Part shown: positions 23,201-33,293 of the stretch, piece by piece
Numbering within the stretch: position 1 is the first letter of the stretch
Layout: every line of letters begins with the position of its first letter
From: Axinella damicornis
Taxonomy: Eukaryota; Porifera; Demospongiae; Axinellida; Axinellidae
Assembly: GCA_963931865.1 (NCBI GenBank)
Contig: OZ007506.1
Span: forward strand, 4,026,926-4,090,925
DNA: 64,000 bases
Reading direction: 5' to 3'
Position numbers and translations under genes: made by a program
The notes under the pieces: generated by a model
Seen by the model: only the letters and a program-made list of their open reading frames with translations
Databases searched by the model: none
What the model was told of the DNA's origin: nothing

Positions 23201-25765
23201 ATGTCTGCGAAATGAGAGTGCTTGACTTCCACTGCCGGCACTTCTGCCCGAAGCTCCTTCGTGCCCGTTACACCAGTCAGAGGTCGCTGCCTTGGCGTTG
23301 GCCCAAACGCTGTACACACGACACGCACCGCTAGATCCTGGCTGGGTCGCCAAATGTAACGAGGCCACAGGCAAGCTATCAGGCACTGGAGGCACAGCCT
23401 CTGCACTAGACAGTGTCGTTAGAGACGTAAAGATGATCAGAACTAGCAGTTATCAACTGAGAATGAGCACAAACTAATAATGCTGAGTCATACGTACTGT
23501 GTCCACATGGTCAAGCAAAACCACAGGTCTGATAAAGGTCACAGGTCACTTTGTTACACCTGTCCCACTACATGCCCCATTACAGACCACTCCCTGGCAA
23601 CGGAGAATCCCTTCTCCACTTGTGCACAGTGCACAAGTGAGATTAGGTCTGTTTGTTGGAGTGTGTGTGTGTGTCAGTCCATCATCAGCTCTTTGGTAGG
23701 CAGTTACAGGGAATCAGGACACCTCGGAAGTCCTCTTTCCAATAGGAGTAATGAGCCCCCCCCCCCCCCCCCCCCCCCCCATCATGGGACCCTCGGAGGT
23801 CGTGTCTGTTATTATATGCATGTAGCTCATGTGCAGACATTTTGTGTAGCTGCATGTGGTAGTTCTTGCTGAACTGCAGCACCTTGTGTCTCTACCTTCA
23901 GGCGGGACAAAGGTGTGATTGGTGGCATAAGGAACCAGCAGAGGGTGAGCTACAACTCTAATACATCTTGTGATTGCTTACCTCAAACTTAGCTGTGCAA
24001 ATTGATGGAGGTGGTGATGATCTGCATAGGTTAAATCCTTGCGCCATGCAAACAGTTAACTTCTGATTAATGCAGCTATATTGAATCACTTAATGCTTTC
24101 TCTTCTCTCTTCCTCACTCTGTTGTGTGTGATGTGTACTCTGGATGTCAACAGTGTGGGAGCTGCTGGTAAGTATATTAGTATTAATAGTGTGCAAAACC
24201 CCAGACCACCCCATAGCCTCATTCCCAGACCATTTTACCCCCTAGCCTCATTCCAGATCATGCCACCCAGACCACCCCATAACCCCGTTCCCAGAGCATA
24301 CCACCTCATCCCAGATCATACCACCCCCTAGCCTCACTCCGAGATCATAACCTCGTTCCCAGACCATACCACCCCCAAGCCTCATCCCTGACCAACCACC
24401 CCTTAGCCTCATTTCCAGACCAGACCACCCCATAACCTCATTCCCAGAGCATACCACCTCATCCCAGATCATACCACCCCTAACCTCATCCCCAGATCAT
24501 ACCACCTCCTGGCCTCATTCCCAGATCATAACCTCATTCCCAGACCATACCACCCCCTATCCCAGACAAAACACCCCTTAGCCTCATTCCCAGACCAGAC
24601 CACTCCATAACCTCGTTCCCAGAGTATACCACCTCATCCCAAGATCATATCCCCCTAGCCTCATTCCCATACCATACCACCACCTAGCCTCGTTCCCAGA
24701 CCATACCACCCCCTAGCCTGCTTTTCTGTACTGCAAACAATGAAACACCAGTGGTCATGCAGATCCCAGCTACCACTCGTATACCATGTAAGGTAATACT
24801 ATGCAATTACATACAGTGCTTTGCTACCTACGTGCACAACTGTACTACAGTGTTGTGTGTGCATCCACGCAGGGCCTTTGCAATTGTGGAGACAATGGCA
24901 AGCAGGTATGCCATCACAAACCACTCTCTCTACGAACTGAGTCCACAGCAGCTGATATCGTGTGAATATTACCCGAACGACGAACTGGATGGCTGTCAAG
25001 GAGGTGCACTGTTGACAGCCTTTCAAGTGTTGGTACAGGTAGGCAGCTACTTACAGCAATGTTCACTGCACATGTAGTTACACTCCTTGTAAGGTAAATT
25101 GTTCAGCATAATATTCAAAAGCAAAAGCCCACAAGCTTCTTTCATGAACACCAGACACTTTTGTGTCTGTATTTATGATGGTACATCTAATCTAGGGAGG
25201 TAGAAATTCAATTCCTGGATTTCCACTAATCCAATTAAGCTGTAGCTCTGGACAGTAATTATTTTTTGTGTACTGTTATCAGGAAGTGTACTTATCAAAA
25301 CAACCTGAGTACACATTTAAAAGCCAGTCAGAGTTGATGCCTATTCCTGGCCAGCGCATGCCAAATGCAGCAGCAGCTAGCCTCGTACCCTGTCCCACAC
25401 CCAGCTTTTCGTCGCTGCTTAGTACGGTAAAGCGGGGAGGGCCTGGTACATTTCCTCACGTGAGTGACGTCAAGGGTAGAAAGACCGGAAGTTGAACGTG
25501 GGCGTAGTGGGTCTCAGAACAGCAAGAAGAGTGAAGGTACCAGGTAACACACCACACGTATCTAGCTAGCGGGGGGCGACTGTCATACTCACCGAGCGTT
25601 GAACGTGTAGATGGCTGAATAACACGCAAAACGTAGCGTCTTCGTTCTGAAAATTTTGCGGTTTTTCAATTACGTCATTATCACGTGAGGAAATGTACCA
25701 GGCCCTCCCCGCTTTACCGTACTAAGCAGCGACGAAAAGCTGGGCGTGGGACTGGGTACGAGGCT

Positions 25766-25796
<31 letters not shown>

Positions 25797-28700
25797 TGGC
25801 AGTTGATGTCCATGTTCATGGAATAACAGTCACAAACGCTCTCGAAATGCAGTGCATGGCAATGATGGCATGGCAGTAGACACCCAGTTCCTGGAATAGT
25901 GCAGTCACAAACGCTCGAAATGTAGTGCTCGAAATGTAGTACATGCCGTGGCAGTTCGATGCCCATTTCCTGGAATAACAACGATCACAAATGATTTCTC
26001 TCTGCTGAAACGCAGCACGTGGCAATTTCTATCTATTACAACGGTACATCCAATCTAATATCATTTCCTGGAGTTCATCCTACTGTGTGTGTGCCTGCCT
26101 GCGTGCCTGGGTGCGTGCGTATGTGTGTATGATGTTTATCGAATGTGTACAACACTGAACTCAAGAGACACTGTACTACTGCCATTTGTCTGCCAGGATA
26201 ACACGACAGTCGTCCAGGAATCTGTGTATCCCTTTGACAGTGGGAAGGATGGAGTGAGAACTCCCTGCAGACGATCTCTGTAAGTTCTATGCAACCTCCG
26301 ATGTTGTATCACCTAGGGGGGGTAGCTGTCATTTTGTATGACGTAATGCAAGTTGTTCTGCTGCTTTTCTCCATGGGAGAAGGCTGTATTGATGCATCCT
26401 GAAGAGTATCTTCCATGCACAGACTTTGAGCGAACTGCGTATAAGCCACAAACTACTATAAGCCACTACACACTACTACTATGTGCCTGTACTCAGCAGT
26501 CAATACAGCAATTGTGCCCCACTTCAGCACTAGAGCTTTTACTAGTCTGCTAGTTCCGCATACTCTTGTATATCATTGTGCACTATACCTATGGATCTAC
26601 CACGTGCGCACGGACCTTGTCCGACCCCCCCCCCCCCCCCGGTAATCACCTATGTCTGATGGTTCCAGGCTCTTGTTCTCGGAAGGGAGAAGAGAGCCTG
26701 GTAACATTGGGGGGGGGGGGGGGGGGGGGGGCTTCCGGCGCATCAGCATTCATGATCCCGTAAGTGGCGACATAATTATGATGAGTGAGCTTTTACCAAC
26801 CTTTGAGGGGTACTCTGTCCTTGATGCACATTTCTGAGTCTACAATTCGTGCGGCAGCGAAGGTAAACCCACCTACAAAATACACATGTTCACGTGTTTT
26901 CGTAGTGCAATCTGATTGGTTCCGCCATAATCCTGACGGCGGAAGTCAAAGGTGTAACCCCCCCCCCCCCCCCCCAATGTTACCAGGCTGTCTTCTCCCT
27001 TTCGAGAACGAGAGCCTGGGAACGAGGCTGTAATACTATTATTATTGAACTCTGGGGAGAGACGTCATCATATGGAACTGGGTTGTGGTATAATATCAAT
27101 ACATTAAGATTTTAACCGTGTGTGTGTCTGTTCGTCTGTCTGTGTGTAATGGAAGTGGGATGTTCGTGGGGCGGGACTAGACTATAGTGATGCGCGACCT
27201 TCGTACTACTGAACCTCAACTGCGTAGAATGTTCGAGAATAGTGGAATCAAGTATCCATATGAACTCTTGCTGGACAGAACAGCTGGCGGGGAGCAGCAG
27301 CTGAAGCGGACGCAATCGGGAAGCAGTTGAAACGAACGCAATTGAGAGCAGCACCTGAAAGCGGACGCAAGCGGCGAGCAGCAGCTGAAAGCGGACGCAA
27401 GCGGCGAGCAGCAGCTGAAAGTGGACGCAAGCGGCGAGCAGCAGCTGAAAGCGGACGCAAGCGGCGAGCAGCAGCTGAAGCGGATGCAAACGGGGAGCAG
27501 CAATTGAAGCGGATCGAGCGGCAATCTCGTCGGGAGGAGCAGCTGAAGCCATGCTGAAGCTAAAGCGGACGCAATCGGGGAGCAGCAGCTCTGCACAGAG
27601 AGCTGTCCGGCGCCGGATTACTCACGCAGGCGAACGAGGGGGAAGTAGCTGAGCGAGCGAAGTGAGCTCAGCTACTTGTAACACTAATCTTGCTGTCTTC
27701 AATCTTGCAGGCCACCCACTGGAATGCAACTCAAGTCCTACAACTATTCTGTGAAGTACGTACAACTTTCTGTAGTGTGTCCTTGTATCCAACCTCTCAT
27801 AGCTCCATATTTGCAAAATTGGTGGCCTAAGGGGTATGTACGTGGTAGTGTATCAACACCGTGTATGCAACATCACTCGCCCTCTCAAACCCATTGTGGG
27901 ACCACTTGAACTGCTGTTCATTGTGGGACCACTTGAACTGCAGTTTGGGTGGTAGTCCTGCGTAGAGGAGGGGCAATATGTGTGGTCTGCTAAGGAAATA
28001 ATAGCAGTGGTGAAGTCACTTCACTGTCTGCTTGTGGGATCGACCACTGTGGTCGATCCCACAAGCAGGCAAGCAGACAGTGCAAACATGTAACAAATGT
28101 TTCACAGTCGTAGGTACAGGACAGCCAGCAAAATTGTAGCTGAAATACATTTAACACAAGAACTGTGCACCTATGGTTAGTGATAAGCTAACCCCTCCAA
28201 TACACCAATCCATGCAGGTTCAATGAGACAGTTATGAAGGATCTCCTCTTCACCGTCTCCCCGCTAACAACGTCCGTCAATGCTGTACCCTGGCAGGATT
28301 ACATCGGTACTCTCTACAAACTCTCACACTTTACCATGTTTGTCTGAATGTACAGGTAGCAATCAATCTGCATACCACCACCCCCGCACCTCAACGTGGA
28401 TCGCTTCCAGCTATCACATATGTACAGGAAGCGATCCACGCTTGGGTCTGGGGCTGAGACTATAACCACTCCCCCCACTTGGACCCAGGGGTCCAAGTGG
28501 CTTAGTGGTAAGAGCATGTGACTAGTATCCTAGCATCTTCTTCAGTACTCTTGTTCCAAGACCCTGAACGCACACCCGCGAAAAAGTCTGGTGACAAAAC
28601 GACATGCTGCCTGACCTTCGAGGGGCATGACCATGATGACATAATCGGGCGAGAATGGCAAGTTCGATGATGCCCAGTAAAGCGGTGAGAAAGGAAATAG

Positions 28701-31215
28701 ATATTCTTTGTACCAATGAAGGTAGAATTCCTCTTCATGTAGTTTCTGGGCTGTGTCTACCAGGTCTACTTAGCCAACACGGAAACTGCGAAGTAATTTA
28801 TTGCTCTAGCTAATCTCTGATTGGCTATCCCACATTCCAGACATCAATGTCATAGGACCGAACAAAATGTCCATTCTCACCAGACCCCTTTCGCGGATGC
28901 ACGTTCGGGGTCTGGGAATGAGACTATTTCTTCAGTTGTTGTCCCCTCAAAGTCATGTAAATGGAGGTACATGTACGTAAATTATTGTTTTGCTGTTCAT
29001 TTGCTTTCCAGGCGGTATCATCCAACACCACTGTTCAGATGTGGTTGAAAATCTTGACCATGCAGTGCAGATTGTGGGATACGATTTGACAGGTGGGAGG
29101 CTGATTGACAACTGTTATGTTGCTATAGCGACCTGGAATAATTACACAGATCAAGAGCGCATGATGGCATCATATGGGGGCTCCTGTGTGGGCTGATAGA
29201 GATGATCTGAAGACTGTGTGGGGAGTTGGGTTTGTTGCAGCTACATGCATATATGGATTGTGATCAGGTGCACTTACTTAAGGTCAAAGGTCAACTATTT
29301 TTAAATCATGTAACAAGGCATATTAAGCCTGAGTGAGTTTCAATGGTAGCCTTGTTCCAAGGTTGCTGCCCAGCTTTCGATGCTTGCGGTACAGAAAAGT
29401 GGGGAGGGCCGGTGTCATAGTGTAGAGTGTCCCCCCACAAAATGTCCCCCCCGGGCATTATTCACTGGTGAATAATGTCCCCCCGGACATTATTCACTAG
29501 TGAATAATGTCCCCCTAGGACATTATTCACCAGTGAATAATGTCCCCCCTCAGTGAATAGTGTCTCCCCCTAGGACATTATTCACCAGTGAATTATGTCC
29601 CCCCCTAGGACAAAATTCACTGAAATGCTACCACTCCTTGCACAAAGAGCATTGTACTAGTGCCCCCTAAGCCTTAGTGATGTGTGCACGAACGCGAAAG
29701 TGTTCTTGGCTCTTTCTTCTCGCTTTTAGAAAAACCGGTGGGGTAGCGATGGAAGGTGAGCAACTCGTAAATCTCGTCATATATACTGGGGTCCATGATA
29801 TAAACGATCAGCAGTATAGCGCAGCGCTACATCGATCGATCACCTCCGCAGATCGGCAATCACCTTGGTGGTGCATACGCAAGGGGGGACATTATTCACT
29901 GGAGGGGACATTATTCACTAGTGAATAATGTCCCCCCGGACATTATTCACTAGTGAATAATGTCCGGGGGGACATTATTCACTCCGACACCGGTACATTT
30001 CCTCACTTGAGCATGACGTACGTAATCGACAAATGGCAAATTTTTGGAATGAGAAATCGATGTTTTGCGTGTTGTCGACCATCTACACATTCAACGCTTG
30101 GTGTGTATGACAGTCACCCCCCGCTAGCTAGATACGTGTGGTATGTTACCTGGTACCTTCAGTCTTGCTGTTCTGAGCCCCAGTACGCTCAAGTCTTTCT
30201 ACCTTGACGTCACTCACGTGTGAGATGTACCAGGCCCCTTCCCGCTTAACCGTACTACAAGCGATGGAAAGCTAGGAGGGGCCTAGGAATGAGGCTATTA
30301 CAATGGATTAATTGCTGAAATTCAGCCCCTGATGCCATGTTATACAATGTGACCTCTGACCTTTATGGCTGCATGAGCCCTCCTATGTTTTGAGCAGAAT
30401 AAAGAAGGTACTCCATTACACAGTTACTTGAGCAACCTGTGGCTTGCATGCCCTTAGGACCCATCCCCCATTGGATTGTCCGCAACACTTGGGGAACCAG
30501 CTGGGGGGAGAATGGCTACGTGAGGATCAAGTTCGGAAGTAATATGTGCGGTAAGTCATGTCAAGAGTTTCTAGTAATTTTCTAGCATTGTTCCCAGGCC
30601 ATTCCCACCGCCAGTATGCAAATATGTGGGGGAAGGCCTGGGAGATCTGGTCATGTGCAGTGCCATCAGGTAGACAGTCACATGGGCAGTGCCCAACGAA
30701 GAATCTTGATGCCCTTCCTTGTACTGTCCATCCAAAGGCTGCATGGATATCAGAGCGTTCGCAAGGTAGACGATCAATACCATTCGTTGTTCACAGTGCT
30801 GGGAGTGGATCGACGTGAAACATGGTTTGACACCCCCCGTGTGTCTACCCTTTGTCCACCTGACGTCATTGCATGTGACCAGATCTCCCAGGCCTTCCCC
30901 CGCCGTATTTGCATACTGCAAGCGATCAAATACTGGTGGTGGGAATGGCCTAGGAACGAGGCTAGATATTTTCTATGATCATGTTTGCAAACCGTGGATT
31001 CGATATATTTGTAGCAACTTGCTTGAGTATGTAAGGCAGTCCCATGAGAGTACTAAAGATTACCGCCTCAATAGCAAGTCACTTGGTGGTGTTGATGGGG
31101 CCAACGCCCTGCCAGGCCCAGCAATTTGATCCGCTGTTATTCTTCATCCACTCTAGGCATCTCCAATCAAGTGGCTGCTGTTGTGGATGTACATGTAGTT
31201 GGCTTGAATTTGTGA
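20296..31215 (+). CDS. CTSO: Cathepsin O-like papain-family cysteine protease
   Basis: Twelve exons: 20296-20475, 21747-21855, 22284-22386, 23902-23944, 24154-24167, 24873-25038, 26197-26279, 27711-27755, 28218-28306, 29012-29092, 30458-30550, 31157-31215. All are GT-AG and in phase, giving 354 residues. Order: signal peptide (about 1-23), I29-type inhibitory propeptide ([15 protein letters not shown] to [13 protein letters not shown]), then the C1A catalytic domain. The oxyanion glutamine and catalytic cysteine are in NQQRCGSCW, the histidine in [11 protein letters not shown] and the asparagine in [19 protein letters not shown] before [18 protein letters not shown] and GSNMCGI are cathepsin O signatures rather than L, B or F. 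It is predicted to be a lysosomal endopeptidase. The catalytic cysteine sits on a 14-nt microexon (24154-24167). Confidence 0.95.
20690..20925. mobile_element. Degraded copy of the 7544-7930 MITE
   Basis: Shared blocks include TCTTGTTCTCGCTTGAATCA, TTCCAATCTGATTAGTGCTG and CTGACCCACGAGACTG, in the same order as at 7797-7930. It lies in cathepsin O intron 1. Confidence 0.55.
20941..21746. other. Cathepsin O intron 1 remainder
   Basis: Contains two short inverted motifs around 21545-21607 (TTGTCCGACCAAAG against GACCGGACAATTGACC). No coding or RNA feature was supported. Confidence 0.4.
21890..22160. mobile_element. Left-end fragment of a TAGCCTCG MITE
   Basis: It begins TAGCCTCGTTCCCAGGCCCT, then CCCAGCTTTGTGTCGCTTGC and GTACAGAAATGCGGGAGAGG, matching the left arms at 25378 and 29347. 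It loses similarity without a right end. Confidence 0.6.
22659..23558 (-). mobile_element. Miniature LTR retrotransposon (TRIM-like)
   Basis: Two direct repeats (22659-22847 and 23355-23558) both start TGTAACGAGGCCACAGGC and end TCACTTTGTTACA, so each has TG...CA ends. They differ by small indels. CCTG flanks the whole (22655-22658, 23559-23562). On the minus strand a purine tract (AAAGGGGGGAG) lies just inside the 22659-22847 repeat. A primer-binding-site-like TGGCGACCCAGCCAGGA lies just inside the 23355 repeat. The 507-bp interior has no retroviral-type coding capacity, so it is non-autonomous. It lies in cathepsin O intron 3. Confidence 0.82.
23758..23780. repeat. Poly-C tract
   Basis: A run of about 23 C in cathepsin O intron 3. 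Confidence 0.9.
24205..24720. repeat. Tandem array built from TAGCCTCATTCCCAGACC-like units
   Basis: About twenty irregular units of AGCCTCATTCCCAGACCATA followed by CCACCCC, with length variants, all in one orientation. The unit is the terminus of the TAGCCTCG MITE family, here expanded as a satellite inside cathepsin O intron 5. Confidence 0.85.
25378..25766. mobile_element. 389-bp MITE with about 90-bp inverted ends
   Basis: TAGCCTCGTACCCTGTCCCA at the left is inverted against GGGACTGGGTACGAGGCTA at the right. The inversion continues through CTTTTCGTCGCTGCTTAGTA and GGGCCTGGTACATTTCCTCA. It is inserted in a (GCA)n run, so the target duplication cannot be measured exactly. The CAG run continues at 25767-25796. 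Confidence 0.92.
25797..26196. other. Cathepsin O intron 6 remainder
   Basis: A degenerate 50-60-bp repeat (GATGTCCATGTTCATGGAAT, then similar blocks near 25880 and 25960 with CCTGGAATA and CGAAATG) extends from 25800 to 26010. It resembles remnants of a minisatellite. Confidence 0.5.
26660..27029. mobile_element. Foldback element with opposed poly-G and poly-C tracts
   Basis: The left arm GTTCCAGGCTCTTGTTCTCG, GAGAAGAGAGCCTGGTAACA, then about 22 G and CTTCCGGCG is inverted against CGGCGGAAG, about 18 C, AATGTTACCAGGCTGTCTTC and AACGAGAGCCTGGGAACGAG at the right. The terminus belongs to the TAGCCTCGTTCCCAGGC family. A separate poly-C tract lies at 26624-26640. Confidence 0.7.
27101..27681. 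repeat. Dispersed repeat, copy 1, with internal 30-bp array
   Basis: It starts ACATTAAGATTTTAACCGTG and ends with GAGCGAGCGAAGTGAGCTC before TACTTGTAAC. The same start, the GACTATAGTGA/GCGACCTT block and the end recur at 35460-35782. Inside, about five to seven units of GCGGACGCAAGCGGCGAGCA plus GCAGCTGAAA form a tandem array (27297-27500). Class unknown. Confidence 0.7.
28023..28083. repeat. Near-perfect inverted repeat (hairpin)
   Basis: ACTGTCTGCTTGTGGGATCG is inverted against CGATCCCACAAGCAGG and CAAGCAGACAGT, with a tiny loop. It lies in cathepsin O intron 8. Possibly a minimal foldback element. Confidence 0.75.
28398..28463. mobile_element. Small hairpin MITE fragment
   Basis: GTGGATCGCTTCCAGCTATC pairs with GGAAGCGATCCAC, followed by GGGTCTGGGGCTGAGACTA, a family terminus. 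The arm matches that of the 8008-8124 element. Confidence 0.55.
28464..29011. other. Cathepsin O intron 9 remainder
   Basis: Contains GGTCCAAGTGGCTTAGTGG at 28489-28507, which resembles a tRNA A-box, and a terminus-like GGGGTCTGGGAATGAGACTA at 28907-28926. No complete element or RNA gene was supported. Confidence 0.4.
29347..30297. mobile_element. TAGCCTTG MITE carrying a nested second element
   Basis: The ends TAGCCTTGTTCCAAGG and GCCTAGGAATGAGGCTA are inverted. TTTCAATGG (29338-29346) and TTACAATGG (30298-30306) flank it, eight of nine bases. The left arm is interrupted by the 29413-29989 element. Without that, it is a 370-bp relative of the 25378 element. Confidence 0.85.
29413..29989. 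mobile_element. Hairpin-rich nested element (GACATTATTCAC repeats)
   Basis: The ends TGTCATAGTGTAGAGTGTCC and, inverted, TGTCGGAGTGAATAATGTCC lie inside the host MITE with CCGG on both sides (29409-29412, 29990-29993). Both ends are clusters of palindromes GGACATTATTCAC-TAGTGAATAATGTCC separated by C/G runs. The middle (29640-29880) is unique and includes GATCGATCGATC-like sequence. No coding capacity. Confidence 0.8.
30583..30964. mobile_element. 382-bp MITE, TAGCCTCG family
   Basis: Ends TAGCATTGTTCCCAGGCC and GGCCTAGGAACGAGGCTA. Arms include AGGCCTGGGAGATCTGGTCA and its complement. Flanks GTAATTTTC and GATATTTTC agree at seven of nine bases. It lies in the last intron of cathepsin O. Confidence 0.85.
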
Positions 31216-31779
31216 CAGTACTAGTCTCATTCCCAGACCCTCAATGGGGGATTTGGGCACGAGACTATGACAGTACTTGCCATTACATGTGTAGTAATGA
31301 ATTGTGGTGCATTTTGTGTTTTTAAATCAGCCATTGACCAGACAAATGGAAGCTGACAAAGGTCATGCGACTAAACAGGATAAATCACATGACATGCCCG
31401 CACGGATGTATCATTGTTCATGGAGCAAAAGGGCTCTTATAGCCCACGTTAATTGGTAAGTCAAAAAAGTGCATGTGGCCAGCCATGCCTAATCTAGAAT
31501 CTGATGTAGTTATTGCTATAATGTAATAGCCTCGTACCCAGGCCTTCTCGCCCCGCCAGTGTTTGTTGCTTGCATGCAACAAACGCTGGGGTGATCATGC
31601 ACATGAGAAGCCTAGCTGGGAACTTACTTTGGATGACTATAGAAGGTTGGGGTGCACGTGTAAGTCATTGACTGCATGACGTAATGTCAATCGGAAATAG
31701 AAAAGTTCTGCCATTTTTTTGCCCAAGAACAATTTATTGCAGTGCAGAGAAGATAAAAATAAAGTACCAGCCACAAACA
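31216..31779. other. Convergent intergenic region of cathepsin O and HPF1
   Basis: It holds two small family foldbacks (31222-31268, TAGTCTCATTCCCAGACCCT against its complement; 31529-31620, TAGCCTCGTACCCAGGCC with a TGTTTGTTGCTTGCATGCAA hairpin) and the HPF1 polyadenylation signal at 31733-31738. Confidence 0.65.
31733..31738 (-). terminator. Polyadenylation signal AATAAA for HPF1
   Basis: TTTATT on the plus strand, i.e. AATAAA in the HPF1 direction, 42-47 bases after the stop codon at 31780-31782. Confidence 0.55.
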
Positions 31780-33254
31780 CTAGCAGCTACAAAAATCACG
31801 CGGTTTGTTACTCCTCTGCTTTAGATGCTCTCCAATGATCTTACCAAACTGGTCCCTCTGAAGCAGTTCATAAGCCAGTGGCAGCAGGTGTAACACCACA
31901 TTATGAAACTGGTCACCATAACAAAATAGGTCCACACCCAGCTCCATCCCCATTCCATAGTCACACTCATCGTTAGCAAACTGGATGAAGGTGATGATTT
32001 CTTGAAGGGGCTCGAACTCCTTGTCTCGTTTCACCTGGTCTGTGCACCTTGCAATCCTGTCCAAGAGCTTATGGAGTTCTCCTATAATAAATTGCATTCA
32101 GTAAAGCTCAGCCTGAGGGAACATATCATCCCTTCTTGCATGTCCACGCCCACAGCCATGGAGGTATACAAGGCTTGCTGGGCCAGCCAAACCCTGAATG
32201 CATGGAGCTACCTAGCTATACCAGTAGCACATGAATGCAAAATGGCTACAAGTCATGGTAGGGATCAAAAGAAGGCCATGGCAGTTGCAGTGCCAGTGCA
32301 GTGCATTACTTGCCTGTACAAACTGAACAATAGCCACAAAGATATTAACTGACTGACTGGGGTTCTTGGATTAAAAATCTTGGTAGGGCTAGTACCTCAG
32401 TCAGGAGACGAAGGCACAAAGAAATTCTCTCCCCACGACTCTCATTACTGCCAGTACAATGCCCTGGCAGCAATGCTGATTAAGTCACGCTTGACAACGG
32501 GCAATACCCCATACGGAATTATTGCCCGCTCCACATAATATGTACGTATAGGAAATTACTGTTACGCAAAAATCATTTATAAATTGACATAATCAGTGAC
32601 AATGAGCTGGAAATTCCAGCTTGGAATTGAGAGAGCTTGGCTGTAGCTACAACTAGCCATGTTCCCAGGCTCCCCCATGTGTGCGCGGTGAAGAAATATA
32701 CGGAGTCTCCATATTTTTCTTCACCGCACACACAGGGGGGAGCCTGGGAATGAGGCTAAACTACAACTGCGCACATGCAATCACTTACGATCGGTCATAG
32801 GCAGAGGCCTGTATCCCAGCTCAGTCTCCTTGTCATAAGGTACCACGATGCCGATTTTGTGAAAGCATCGTGCCACAATGTTCCTGTTGCGTTGCTTGGC
32901 TAGCGTCTTTGGATCGGTGAATGGCAACCGCAGCTTCTTCATCTCAGACTCCAGTTTTGTTTCAAGATCACGAAGATGTCTTTGCTGATCAGTGTTGACA
33001 CTTTTGTCCTCCAACTTACTTGAAACCTGCCACCTGTTACGCAAAGATGAAGACATTGTTCACTATACGGGGAAAGAAGAACTAGGATGTGTTCATGGAA
33101 TAGTTAGCCTGCATGTGAGCCATTTGTGGAGCCTTGGCGCCTTGGTCGAGGCATTAATATCAGAAAGGTCACGTGATCTTGGAAGGGGTGGAGCCAACAA
33201 AACATTAATAGGAAGTAGCCAAACAAAACAGCTAATAGAACCGCTTTGAATTGT

Positions 33255-33293
<39 letters not shown>

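Noticed and set aside
25271..25377. Extra cathepsin O exon ([14 protein letters not shown])
   Set aside because: It has a plausible acceptor but no donor before running into the MITE. Exons ending at 25038 and starting at 26197 join in phase with the family sequence.
27112..27596. Repetitive open frames on both strands
   Set aside because: Produced by the 30-bp array within the dispersed repeat.
28489..28560. tRNA gene
   Set aside because: An A-box-like GGCTTAGTGG and a D-stem are present, but no anticodon stem or good B-box. At most a degraded tRNA-derived repeat.
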